Of a stretch of DNA of 64,000 nucleotides, positions 16,814-25,128 are shown piece after piece. Under the pieces are notes generated by a model. That model was given only the letters and a program-made list of their open reading frames with translations, had not been told where the DNA came from and ran no database searches. Location of the stretch: NCBI GenBank assembly GCA_001898645.1, contig MKUQ01000028.1, forward strand, positions 1 through 64,000. The letters run 5' to 3'. Both the position numbers and the translations under genes were made by a program. The DNA is from Burkholderiales bacterium 70-64 (GTDB lineage Bacteria; Pseudomonadota; Gammaproteobacteria; Burkholderiales; Burkholderiaceae_E). Positions within the stretch are counted from its first letter, which is position 1. Each line of letters begins with the position of its first letter.

Positions 16814-16869
16814 GGCGCCTGCGGGCGCCACAAGCCGAGCGGGTCCTCGAAGTTCCGGCGGTCGCCGGA
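16814..16869 (+). promoter_or_regulatory. Two small hairpins in the rpmI leader
   Basis: GGCGCC (16814-16819)/GGCGCC (16824-16829), and TCCGGC (16854-16859)/GCCGGA (16864-16869), each with a 4-base loop, lie between infC and rpmI. Ribosomal protein L20 represses rpmI-rplT through a structured leader in other bacteria. Whether these hairpins do that here is conjecture. Confidence 0.3.
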
Positions 16870-16909
16870 CACCTGGCGCGGCATTAGAAGAGAGAAGCAA
16901 GGGGTCGTC

Positions 16910-17107
16910 ATGCCCAAGATGAAGACGAAGAAAGGCGCTGCGAAGCGCTTCCGCGTCCGCGCCTCCGGCAGCGTGAAGCGGGCTCAGGCGTACAAGCGCC
17001 ACATCCTCACCAAGAAAACCACCAAGAACAAGCGCCAGCTGCGCGGCACGATGAACGTGCACGACACGAACGTCGCCGCCGTCAAGGCCATGCTGCCGTA
17101 CGCATAG
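16910..17107 (+). CDS. rpmI: 50S ribosomal protein L35
   Basis: A 65-residue, very basic protein: [16 protein letters not shown], then [24 protein letters not shown], the standard L35 sequence and length. An AAGGGG ribosome site precedes the ATG. It lies between infC and rplT in the usual order and is followed by rplT after 10 bases. Confidence 0.97.
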   Translation: MPKMKTKKGAAKRFRVRASGSVKRAQAYKRHILTKKTTKNKRQLRGTMNVHDTNVAAVKAMLPYA

Positions 17108-17117
17108 GGAGAGCGCC

Positions 17118-18687
<1,570 letters not shown>

Positions 18688-18700
18688 GGCGGAGCCGGCC

Positions 18701-21094
18701 ATGCGTGTTCCCGAGAGCTGGCTCAGGCGCTTCGCGTCGCCCGAGTGGACCAGCGAGCAGATCGCCGACCGGCTGACCATGGCCGGCCTCGAGGTCGAGG
18801 AGGCGGGCGCCGCGGCGCCGCCCTTCCACGGCGTCGTGGTGGCCCAGGTGCTGGAGGTCGCGCGCCATCCGGATGCCGACAAGCTGTCGGTGTGCGAGGT
18901 CGACGTCGGCGCGGCCGGGCGGCGGCGCATCGTCTGCGGCGCGCCCAACGTCGCGGCCGGCATGAAGGTGCCGTGCGCGCTGCCCGGAGCGGTGCTGCCG
19001 GGTGGCCTGGCGATCAGGCCGGTGAAGATGCGCGGGGTGGAGAGCCAGGGCATGCTGTGCTCGGCGCGCGAGCTCGGCCTCTCGGAGGACCACAGCGGTC
19101 TCATGGTGCTGGCCGAGGACACGCCCCTGGGGGGCGACCTGCGCGCCGTGCTCGAGCTCGACGAGACGGTGTTCACGTTCAAGCTCACCCCGAACCTGGC
19201 CCACTGCATGAGCGTGTTCGGGGTGGCGCGCGAGCTGGCCGCGGTGAGCGGCGCGCCCCTGCACGAGCCGGTCTTCGAGGCGGCGCCGGTGAGCATCGAC
19301 GACCGCCTGCCGGTCACGGTCGAGGCGCCCGACCTGTGCGGACGCTTCTCGGGCCGGGTGATCCGCGGCGTCGATCCGGACGCGCCCACGCCCGAGTGGA
19401 TGAAGCGGCGGCTCGAGCGCGCCGGCCAGCGCAGCATCTCGGCCCTGGTCGACATCTCGAACTACGTCATGCTCGAGTTCGGGCGTCCGACCCACGTCTT
19501 CGACCTCGACCGCATCGAGGGCGGGCTGCACGTGCGTTGGGCGCGCCAGGGCGAGCGGCTGGCCCTGCTCAACGGCCAGACGGTGGAGCTGGCGCCCGAC
19601 GTCGGCATCATCGCCGACGCGCACCGGGTCGAGAGCCTGGCCGGCATCATGGGCGGCGAGCGCACCGCGGTGAGCGGGGCCACGCGCAACGTCTACGTGG
19701 AAGCGGCCTTCTGGTGGCCGGCGGCCGTCGCCGGGCGCTCGCGGCGCTACAACTTCGCCACCGACGCCGGCGCGCGTTTCGAGCGCGGCGTCGACGGGCA
19801 CACCACGGCCCGGCACCTGGAATACCTCACCCGCCTCATCCTCGAGGTGTGCGGCGGGCAGGCCGGCCCCCTCGACGACACGGTCACCGGCCTGCCGGCG
19901 CGCGAGCCGGTACGCCTGCGCACGGCGCGCGCGCGCAAGGTGATCGGGGTCGAGATCCCCGACGCCGAGATCGCCGCGATCTTCGAGCGGCTGCGCCTGC
20001 CCGCGCAGCCCTGCGAGGGCGGCTACGCCGTCACGCCGCCCTCGTACCGCTTCGACCTGCAGATCGAGGAAGACCTGATCGAGGAAGTGGCGCGCATCTG
20101 GGGCTACGAGCGCCTGCCGCTGCGCCCGCCGCGGACGCGCGCCGCCATGCGTCCGGTGCCCGAAGGGCGGCGCAGCGTGGCCGCGCTCAAGGCGCGGGTG
20201 GCCGCGCGCGACTACCAGGAGGCCATCCACTACAGCTTCGTCGAGGGCGCGCTCGAGCGGCGGCTCGGCGAGCGCGAGCCGATCCGCCTGCTCAACCCGA
20301 TCGCCGCCCAGATGGACGTGATGCGCACCACCCTGTGGGGCGGCATGATCGAGACCCTGCGCGCCAACCTCAACCGCAAGGCCGCGCGCGTGCGCCTGTT
20401 CGAGGTCGGGCGGGTGTTCCTGGCCGATGCCTCGGTGCAGGCCGGGCCCCAGCAGGTGCACGGCGTGGCGCAGCCGCAGCGGCTCGGCCTGCTCGCCTAC
20501 GGCACGCAGCTGGACGAGCAATGGGGCGCGGCGGCGCGGCGCGTCGACTTCTTCGACGTCAAGCGCGATCTCGAGACGCTCGCCGGCGCGCCGCTGGCGG
20601 TCGAGCCCGCCTCGCATCCGGCCCTGCACCCGGGCCGCAGCGCCCGCATCCTGCTCGGCGGGGTCCCGGCCGGCTGGATCGGCGAGCTGCATCCCGCCGT
20701 GCAACAGGCGCTGGAGCTGCCGCAGCCGCCCATCCTGGCCGAAGTCGACCTCGCGTCGCTGCTGGAGCGGGCGGTCGCGGCCTACCGCGAAATCTCGAAG
20801 TTCCCGCCGGTGATCCGCGACCTGGCCCTGGTCGTCGCCCACGAGCGGCCCGCGGCGCAGGTGCTCGCCGAGATCGCCGCGGCGGTGGCTGCCGAGCCCG
20901 CCGCGGGGGTCGTCAAGAACGTCGAGCTGTTCGACGAATATCGCGGTAAGGGATTGGAAAATAAGGAAAAAAGCCTTGCCTTCCGGTTGTGGATGCAAGA
21001 TACTCGACGCACGCTGAGCGAGGCGGAAGCGGCCGAGGCGGTCGAGGCAATCGTGGGTCGTCTGGCACGCACCATCGGGGCCCGGCTGCGCTAG
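18701..21094 (+). CDS. pheT: Phenylalanine--tRNA ligase beta subunit
   Basis: A 797-residue protein of standard length. The N terminus MRVPESWLRRF leads into the tRNA-binding EMAP-like domain (VVVAQVLEVARHPDADKLSVCEVDVG). Then come the B3/B4 editing domain (NVYVEAAFWWPAAVAGRSRRYNFATDAGARFERGVD), the B5 DNA-binding-like domain (ARKVIGVEIPDAEIAAIFERL), the catalytic-like core (FDLQIEEDLIEEVARIWGYERLP) and the C-terminal anticodon-binding domain (EISKFPPVIRDLALVV, GKGLENKEKSLAFRLWMQDTRRTLSEAE). It is cotranscribed with pheS, and ihfA follows. Confidence 0.96.
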   Translation: MRVPESWLRRFASPEWTSEQIADRLTMAGLEVEEAGAAAPPFHGVVVAQVLEVARHPDADKLSVCEVDVGAAGRRRIVCGAPNVAAGMKVPCALPGAVLPGGLAIRPVKMRGVESQGMLCSARELGLSEDHSGLMVLAEDTPLGGDLRAVLELDETVFTFKLTPNLAHCMSVFGVARELAAVSGAPLHEPVFEAAPVSIDDRLPVTVEAPDLCGRFSGRVIRGVDPDAPTPEWMKRRLERAGQRSISALVDISNYVMLEFGRPTHVFDLDRIEGGLHVRWARQGERLALLNGQTVELAPDVGIIADAHRVESLAGIMGGERTAVSGATRNVYVEAAFWWPAAVAGRSRRYNFATDAGARFERGVDGHTTARHLEYLTRLILEVCGGQAGPLDDTVTGLPAREPVRLRTARARKVIGVEIPDAEIAAIFERLRLPAQPCEGGYAVTPPSYRFDLQIEEDLIEEVARIWGYERLPLRPPRTRAAMRPVPEGRRSVAALKARVAARDYQEAIHYSFVEGALERRLGEREPIRLLNPIAAQMDVMRTTLWGGMIETLRANLNRKAARVRLFEVGRVFLADASVQAGPQQVHGVAQPQRLGLLAYGTQLDEQWGAAARRVDFFDVKRDLETLAGAPLAVEPASHPALHPGRSARILLGGVPAGWIGELHPAVQQALELPQPPILAEVDLASLLERAVAAYREISKFPPVIRDLALVVAHERPAAQVLAEIAAAVAAEPAAGVVKNVELFDEYRGKGLENKEKSLAFRLWMQDTRRTLSEAEAAEAVEAIVGRLARTIGARLR

Positions 21095-21172
21095 GAGCGA
21101 GTTGAATCGAGCTCCGGGCGGCTGAAATTACAACGATCCGTGCAGGCAGATTCGATACGAGTGGCGGATACG

Positions 21173-21589
21173 ATGATCCAGTTTGGCCATACGGTCCCGG
21201 ACCATCTGCATGATCCCTCCGGCGAAGCGCAGATCCCCGCCAGGGCTTCCGAGTCGCCCCTGCCGCCGGCCGACGGCGCGGTGAACGGCAGCGAGCCCCT
21301 GACCCTCACCAAGGCGGAGCTCGCCGAGATGCTGTTCGAGCGCGTCGGCCTGAACAAGCGCGAAGCGAAGGACATGGTCGAGACCTTCTTCGACGAGATC
21401 CGCGATGCGCTCGAGCGCGGCGAGAGCGTCAAGCTCTCGGGTTTCGGCAACTTCCAGCTGCGCGACAAGCCCCAGCGGCCGGGACGCAACCCGAAGACCG
21501 GCGAGGAGATCCCGATCTCCGCCCGGCGCGTGGTCACCTTTCACGCCAGCCAGAAGCTGAAGGCGCAGATCGAGGAGCCGGGCAACTGA
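21173..21589 (+). CDS. ihfA: Integration host factor alpha subunit
   Basis: From the ATG at 21173 this is 138 residues. The final 95 are IhfA itself: [31 protein letters not shown], then [45 protein letters not shown] with the DNA-intercalating Pro arm. The first 40 or so residues are a non-conserved extension. A GTG at 21281 would give a 102-residue protein of classical size but has no ribosome site, whereas the ATG has GGCGGA. A GTG at 21140 is a third option. IHF bends DNA for transcription, recombination and replication. Its position between pheT and a MerR-type gene is conserved in proteobacteria. Confidence 0.93.
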   Translation: MIQFGHTVPDHLHDPSGEAQIPARASESPLPPADGAVNGSEPLTLTKAELAEMLFERVGLNKREAKDMVETFFDEIRDALERGESVKLSGFGNFQLRDKPQRPGRNPKTGEEIPISARRVVTFHASQKLKAQIEEPGN

Positions 21590-21626
21590 CGCGCCGCACG
21601 GCACGTCGACGGTCGCTCCCCACGCC

Positions 21627-22037
21627 ATGCAGAACAAGTCCGAACAGAAGGCGCCGCTGCCCCCGATCCCCGCCAAGCGATACTTCACCATCGGCGAAGT
21701 CAGCGAGCTGTGCGGCGTCAAGCCGCACGTCCTGCGCTACTGGGAGCAGGAATTCACCCAGCTGAGGCCGATGAAGCGCCGCGGCAACCGCCGCTACTAC
21801 CAGCACCACGAAGTGCTGCTGGTGCGCCGCATCCGCGACCTGCTCTACGAGCAGGGCTTCACCATCAGCGGCGCGCGCAACCGGCTCGGCGAGAGCGCCC
21901 ACAACGGCAAGGCACGCGAGGCCGAGGCCGCTGCCGAGACCGCCCCCGGAGCCGCCGCCGACGTGCCGGTGGCGGGCGGCGTCGATCTCGACGCCGTGCG
22001 CGAAGACCTGCGCCGGGCGCTCGAGCTGCTCAGCTGA
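21627..22037 (+). CDS. MerR family transcriptional regulator
   Basis: A 136-residue protein with an N-terminal winged helix of MerR type (YFTIGEVSELCGVKPHVLRYWEQEFTQLRPMKRRGNRRYYQHHEVLLVRRIRDLLYEQGFTISGARNRL). Its short C-terminal tail is Ala/Glu-rich and lacks metal-binding cysteines. This gene regularly follows ihfA in beta- and gamma-proteobacteria, and its target is not established. It ends 43 bases before tRNA-Pro and is probably the last gene of the pheST-ihfA unit. Confidence 0.9.
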   Translation: MQNKSEQKAPLPPIPAKRYFTIGEVSELCGVKPHVLRYWEQEFTQLRPMKRRGNRRYYQHHEVLLVRRIRDLLYEQGFTISGARNRLGESAHNGKAREAEAAAETAPGAAADVPVAGGVDLDAVREDLRRALELLS

Positions 22038-22065
22038 GGAGCGCCGGGCCGCCGGTGCGAGCTGC

Positions 22066-22071
22066 TATACT
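22066..22071 (+). promoter_or_regulatory. -10 box of the tRNA-Pro gene
   Basis: TATACT lies 9 bases before the tRNA 5' end, followed by a GC-rich discriminator, as is common for stable-RNA genes. No good -35 hexamer is seen. Confidence 0.5.
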
Positions 22072-22078
22072 TCGCGGC

Positions 22079-22157
<79 letters not shown>

Positions 22158-22165
22158 ATGAAATC

Positions 22166-22207
22166 AACGGGTTGGCTCTCACGAGGAGCCAACCCGTTTT
22201 TCTTTTT
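22166..22207 (+). terminator. Rho-independent terminator after tRNA-Pro
   Basis: Perfect 13-bp arms AACGGGTTGGCTC (22166-22178) and GAGCCAACCCGTT (22186-22198) with a 7-base loop, followed by a long T-rich tail through 22207. This is the clearest intrinsic terminator in the window. It separates the tRNA from the toxin-antitoxin genes. Confidence 0.92.
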
Positions 22208-22274
22208 CGGTCGGGGGTGACGAAAAAGGGCCGAAGGCTCGTTCTACTCGGCGGCAACCCGGTGCGCACCCGAC

Positions 22275-22303
22275 TTGATGACGAAAGGATATTTCCTTAC
22301 GAT
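22275..22303 (+). promoter_or_regulatory. Promoter with embedded inverted repeat for the toxin-antitoxin operon
   Basis: TTGATG (22275-22280), 17-base spacer, TACGAT (22298-22303). The spacer and its edge contain the inverted repeat AAGGA-TATT-TCCTT (22285-22298). A repressor bound there would block RNA polymerase. Type II antitoxins usually autoregulate through such sites, so the PrlF-like antitoxin is the likely ligand. The assignment is inference from position. Confidence 0.5.
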
Positions 22304-22332
22304 ACGACTTCCGGTATTTGGAGAGAACTGCC

Positions 22333-22647
22333 ATGCCCGAAATCCACGAAGTCGCGACGCTGACCTCCAAAGGTCAGATCACCTTGCCCAAGTCCATCCG
22401 GCAGGCGCTGGGCGTGGATACCGGCAGCAAGGTGGCGTTCGATCTGCGGGGCGGCGAAGTCGTCGTGACCCGCGCCGAGGCCGAACACGAGGATCCGGCC
22501 ATCGGTGCCTTCCTGGGCCTGCTGGAAGCGGACATCCGTGCCGGCCGGCATGTCCGGTCCCTGCCCGAGGATCTTGCCCAGGCGATACTGGCGAATGCCG
22601 GCCATGTGAATCTGGATGAGGACATCGACGGCGAAGTGACGATCTGA
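22333..22647 (+). CDS. prlF: PrlF-type antitoxin (AbrB-like DNA-binding protein)
   Basis: A 104-residue protein with an N-terminal AbrB/SpoVT swapped-hairpin domain (VATLTSKGQITLPKSIRQALGVDTGSKVAFDLRGGEVVVTRA), typical of antitoxins. Its C-terminal half (PAIGAFLGLLEADIRAGR, LPEDLAQAILANAG) is characteristic of PrlF and would bind the toxin. The ATG at 22333 has GGAGAG 7 bases upstream; a TTG at 22318 would add five residues. Its stop codon overlaps the toxin start in TGATG, so the two are translationally coupled. It should neutralise YhaV and repress the operon. Confidence 0.88.
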   Translation: MPEIHEVATLTSKGQITLPKSIRQALGVDTGSKVAFDLRGGEVVVTRAEAEHEDPAIGAFLGLLEADIRAGRHVRSLPEDLAQAILANAGHVNLDEDIDGEVTI

Positions 22648-23111
22648 TGCAGCGGCACGGCTGGACGCTGCTGTTCCACGAGGGCTTGATCGAGCAGCTG
22701 CGCAAGCTGCAGGCGGCCTTGGAGCGGGCCGAACGAAACGACCCGCAAGGGTACGAGGACAACGCTAACGTCAAGCTGTTCCGGGCGTTGAGCCAGCTGA
22801 TCATGGACGTCGTGCCGAACGATCCCTCGCGCGACGAATATCGTCAGGGCAATACCTTGGGGCCTACGTACCGCCACTGGCGGCGCGCGAAGATCGGGCG
22901 GCGATTCCGCTTGTTCTTCCGCTACGACTCCAAGGCCAGAGCGATCGTGTTCGCCTGGGTCAACGACGAGCAGACGCTGCGGTCGGCAGGCAGCAGGTCC
23001 GATCCCTATGCGGTGTTCGAAAAGATGCTCGGACGCGGCAACCCGCCCGACGACTGGGCGGCGCTGATGGCAGCGAGCCAGGCGGATTGGCAGCGATCGA
23101 AGAAGCGGTAG
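22647..23111 (+). CDS. yhaV: YhaV-type toxin (ribosome-dependent RNase of the RelE class)
   Basis: A 154-residue YhaV family toxin. Recognisable parts are the N terminus WTLLFHEGLIEQLRKLQAALERA, the middle KLFRALSQLIMDVVPNDPSRDEYRQGNTLGPTYRHWRRAKIGRRFRLFFRYDSKARAIVFAWVNDEQTLR, and the tail DPYAVFEKMLGRGNPPDDWAAL. YhaV toxins cut mRNA and slow growth when not bound by PrlF. The ATG overlaps the antitoxin stop by one base. The gene appears complete, so the module is probably functional. It lies next to a tRNA gene and other small accessory-looking genes. Confidence 0.88.
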   Translation: MQRHGWTLLFHEGLIEQLRKLQAALERAERNDPQGYEDNANVKLFRALSQLIMDVVPNDPSRDEYRQGNTLGPTYRHWRRAKIGRRFRLFFRYDSKARAIVFAWVNDEQTLRSAGSRSDPYAVFEKMLGRGNPPDDWAALMAASQADWQRSKKR

Positions 23112-23184
23112 GGCGAATCGCCAGCTGGCCAGCGCCCGACCCGGCGCCCGGGATCCAGGCAGTCCGGCGTGAGCCGCGGGCGTT

Positions 23185-23654
23185 TCAGCGCGCCTTCGCG
23201 TGCGGGCTGACGTAGTTGCCGACCTCGGTGCGGAAGGCGACGTTCATCCGGTTCCAGCCGTTGATCGCGATGATCGCCAGGGTCAGGTCGACCAGCGCCT
23301 TCTCGTCGAAATGCGCGCGCACTTCGGCGTACACCGCGTCGGGCACGTCGTGCGTGGCGGCGATCTGCGTGCCGCTTCGGTCCAGGCCAGCGCTGCGCGT
23401 TCGCGCTCGCTGTAGCACCGCGCCTCGCGCCAGACCGGGAGCAGGTACAGGCGCTGTTCGGTTTCGCCCCGTGCGCGTGCGTCCTTGGTGTGCATGTCCA
23501 GGCACCAGGCGCAGCCATTGAGCTGCGAGGCGCGGGACTTGACCAGCTCCAGCAGCGATTCTTCCAGGCCGCTCTCGTGGATCCGGTGCTCGACATGGAG
23601 CATGGCCTTGAATGCCTCGGGTGAGGCGAGCTTGTAGTCGAGGCGCTGTTGCAT
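23185..23654 (-). pseudogene. AhpD-like carboxymuconolactone decarboxylase family protein, frameshifted
   Basis: The first part, from ATG 23654 (MQQRLDYKLASPEAFKAML), has the CxxC active site in LNGCAWCLDMHTKDA and runs in one frame through ERAALAWTEA. The homologous continuation TQIAATHDVPDAVYAEVRAHFDEKALVDLTLAIIAINGWNRMNVAFRTEVGNYV lies in the next frame and ends at 23185. The switch falls near 23371-23373, where one base appears to be missing from the codon after GCG. Restoring it would give a normal protein of about 156 residues. A GGGAGG ribosome site is intact. Either the gene was inactivated by a one-base deletion or the assembly has an indel error. Confidence 0.8.
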
Positions 23655-23764
23655 CGGATGCCTCCCGTCGCGTTCGGGAATCATACCCGGCACACCACCC
23701 CGGCCCGGCTCGTTTGCGCACGCCGGGTGGTGCCTTTGCCGCCGATGCATGCGGCGTTCGACGC

Positions 23765-24019
23765 TCAGGAGCAGCAACCGCCGCTGCGCCCGCTCGCCGC
23801 GCCGGCGCTCGCCGCTGCCTGCACGGCGACGGGCGTGTAGCCGGCTTCCCTGATCGCGCCGGCGAGCGCCTCGGCGTCGGCCGTGCCGGGCTGGATGCGC
23901 ACCAGGTGCCTGCCGAGGTCGATCTCGACCCTGGCATCCTTGTCCGCGGCCTGCAGCGCCTTGGTGATGGCGCCCACGCAGTGGCCGCAGGTCATGTCCT
24001 TGACTTCGAAATCGATCAT
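23765..24019 (-). CDS. copZ: Copper chaperone, heavy-metal-associated domain (CopZ-like)
   Basis: An 84-residue HMA-domain protein. The start MIDFEVKDMTCGHCVGAITKAL contains the metal site MTCGHC (Cys11, Cys14), and the ferredoxin-like fold follows (VEIDLGRHLVRIQ, LAGAIREAGYTPV). The C terminus ends in GGCCS, two further cysteines not usual for CopZ. I chose ATG 24019; an upstream in-frame start would overlap the CueR operator. It is transcribed from a CueR-type promoter shared with the divergent merR-type gene, so it should be induced by Cu(I). No CopA ATPase gene lies next to it. Confidence 0.85.
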   Translation of the reverse strand: MIDFEVKDMTCGHCVGAITKALQAADKDARVEIDLGRHLVRIQPGTADAEALAGAIREAGYTPVAVQAAASAGAASGRSGGCCS

Positions 24020-24080
24020 GGCTTGCTCCGAAAAACGGGTGTACGGCAGGTGGGTTTGACGGCGTTCCGGAAACCTGCCC

Positions 24081-24112
24081 AATATCCGGCTTGACACTGT
24101 GGGAAGGTCAAG
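24081..24112 (-). promoter_or_regulatory. CueR-type operator/promoter driving the CopZ-like gene
   Basis: On the minus strand: -35 TTGACC (24106-24111), a 19-base spacer containing TTCCCACAGTGTCAAG, and -10 GATATT (24081-24086). The dyad has arms CTTGAC at 24090-24095 and GTCAAG at 24107-24112. The overlong 19-base spacer and the CCTTCCCAC sequence are the hallmarks of promoters activated by CueR through DNA distortion. Confidence 0.8.
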
Positions 24113-24126
24113 CCGGGGAGGCGGGT

Positions 24127-24609
24127 ATGAGTGCAGTCATGAACATCGGCGAGGCCGCCAGGGTTTCGGGCGTCTCGGCGAAGATGATCCGCCACTACGA
24201 GAGCGTGGGGCTTTTTCCCGAGGCCGCCCGCTCCGATGCCGGCTACCGGCAGTACGGCGAGCGGGAGGTCGGCACGCTGCGGTTCATCCGCCAGTCGCGC
24301 GATCTCGGCTTCTCCATCGCGCAGATCCGCGAGCTGCTGGGGTTGTGGCAGGACCGCAGGCGCCCGAGCCGGCAGGTCAAGGCACTGGCGCAGGCGCACA
24401 TCCGGGAGCTGGACGGGAAGCTGCGGGAGCTCCAGGCGATGAAGGCCACTCTGGAGCACCTGGTCGACTGCTGTCGCGGCGATGACCGTCCCGACTGCCC
24501 CATCATCGAGACGCTGGCCGGGGAGAGCGGCGGCGCGGCCGTCACGCCGGCATCCGGAAAGCCGGGGAAGACCTCCGGCCTGCGCCCCGGGGATGCGCGC
24601 AGGCCCTGA
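24127..24609 (+). CDS. cueR: Cu(I)-responsive MerR family regulator (CueR-like)
   Basis: A 160-residue MerR protein: winged helix MNIGEAARVSGVSAKMIRHYESVGLFPEAARSDAGYRQYGEREVGTLRFIRQSRDLGFSI, dimerisation helix, and the metal loop with Cys116-x7-Cys124 (CRGDDRPDC). A serine in RRPSRQVK occupies the place typical for regulators of monovalent metals. The start ATG 24127 has GGGGAGG upstream; ATG 24139 is an alternative. The C terminus carries a 35-residue tail absent from short CueR proteins. It is divergent from the copper chaperone gene, with the operator between them. Confidence 0.9.
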   Translation: MSAVMNIGEAARVSGVSAKMIRHYESVGLFPEAARSDAGYRQYGEREVGTLRFIRQSRDLGFSIAQIRELLGLWQDRRRPSRQVKALAQAHIRELDGKLRELQAMKATLEHLVDCCRGDDRPDCPIIETLAGESGGAAVTPASGKPGKTSGLRPGDARRP

Positions 24610-24646
24610 GTCGCGGGCGGCGCCGCTCGCGCCGCGGCCGCATGGC

Positions 24647-24734
24647 TTCACGACCTCACGACCTCACGACCTCACGATTTCACGATTTCACGACCTCGCG
24701 GCTTCGCAGCCTCGCCGCTTTGCGGCCTCGCGAG
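24647..24734. repeat. Octamer tandem repeat at the 3' end of crcB
   Basis: Eleven 8-base units. The first six are nearly identical (TTCACGAC/CTCACGAC/CTCACGAT types, 24647-24694), and the last five are diverged (CTCGCGGC, TTCGCAGC, CTCGCCGC, TTTGCGGC, CTCGCGAG). The crcB stop codon (minus strand, 24672-24674) lies inside it. Since 8 is not a multiple of 3, a change in copy number would alter the frame and length of the CrcB tail. Confidence 0.85.
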
Positions 24735-25109
24735 CAGCGCATTGCCTACCACGATGCCGGCGGCCGTGAGGACGAGCGAGCCGGCCAGGTGCGCACCCGC
24801 CGCGGCCAGGGCCAGGGCGTGCTCGTGGCGGCCGATCAGGTCCACGACCTCGGCCGAGAAGGTGGAGAAGGTGGTCAGCCCGCCCAGGAAGCCGGTGACG
24901 ACCAGCAGCCGCCATTCGGGGGCCAGGGCGGCATGGCGGGTGAAGAACGAGACGGCGGCGCCTGCCAGCAGCCCGCCGAGCAGGTTGGCTGCGAGCGTGC
25001 CCAGGGGGATGGCGGGGTAGACCGGATCGAGCCAGGCGCCGAAGCCCCAGCGCAGCAGGGCGCCGAGGCCGGCGCCGCCGAACACGGCGAGGGCGGGGAC
25101 GGCCCTCAT
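24672..25109 (-). CDS. crcB: Fluoride efflux channel CrcB/FluC
   Basis: A 145-residue inner-membrane protein with four hydrophobic segments. Family motifs are [30 protein letters not shown] and [18 protein letters not shown], the last forming the Phe-lined fluoride pore. CrcB dimers let fluoride leave the cytoplasm. The final 20 or so residues ([19 protein letters not shown]) are encoded by an octamer tandem repeat and are not conserved. It starts 20 bases after the GGDEF-EAL gene on the same strand, so it may be read from that transcript. That gap is too short for a fluoride riboswitch, and no good ribosome site is evident. Confidence 0.93.
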   Translation of the reverse strand: MRAVPALAVFGGAGLGALLRWGFGAWLDPVYPAIPLGTLAANLLGGLLAGAAVSFFTRHAALAPEWRLLVVTGFLGGLTTFSTFSAEVVDLIGRHEHALALAAAGAHLAGSLVLTAAGIVVGNALLARPQSGEAAKPRGREIVKS

Positions 25110-25128
25110 CGGGAGGGGATGCCTGCGC

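Noticed and set aside
24647-24734. Possible CRISPR-like repeats
   Set aside because: The units are contiguous octamers without spacers. It is a simple tandem repeat.
22158-25128. Complete genomic island after tRNA-Pro
   Set aside because: I found no integrase gene and no second copy of the tRNA 3' end in the window, so island boundaries cannot be claimed.
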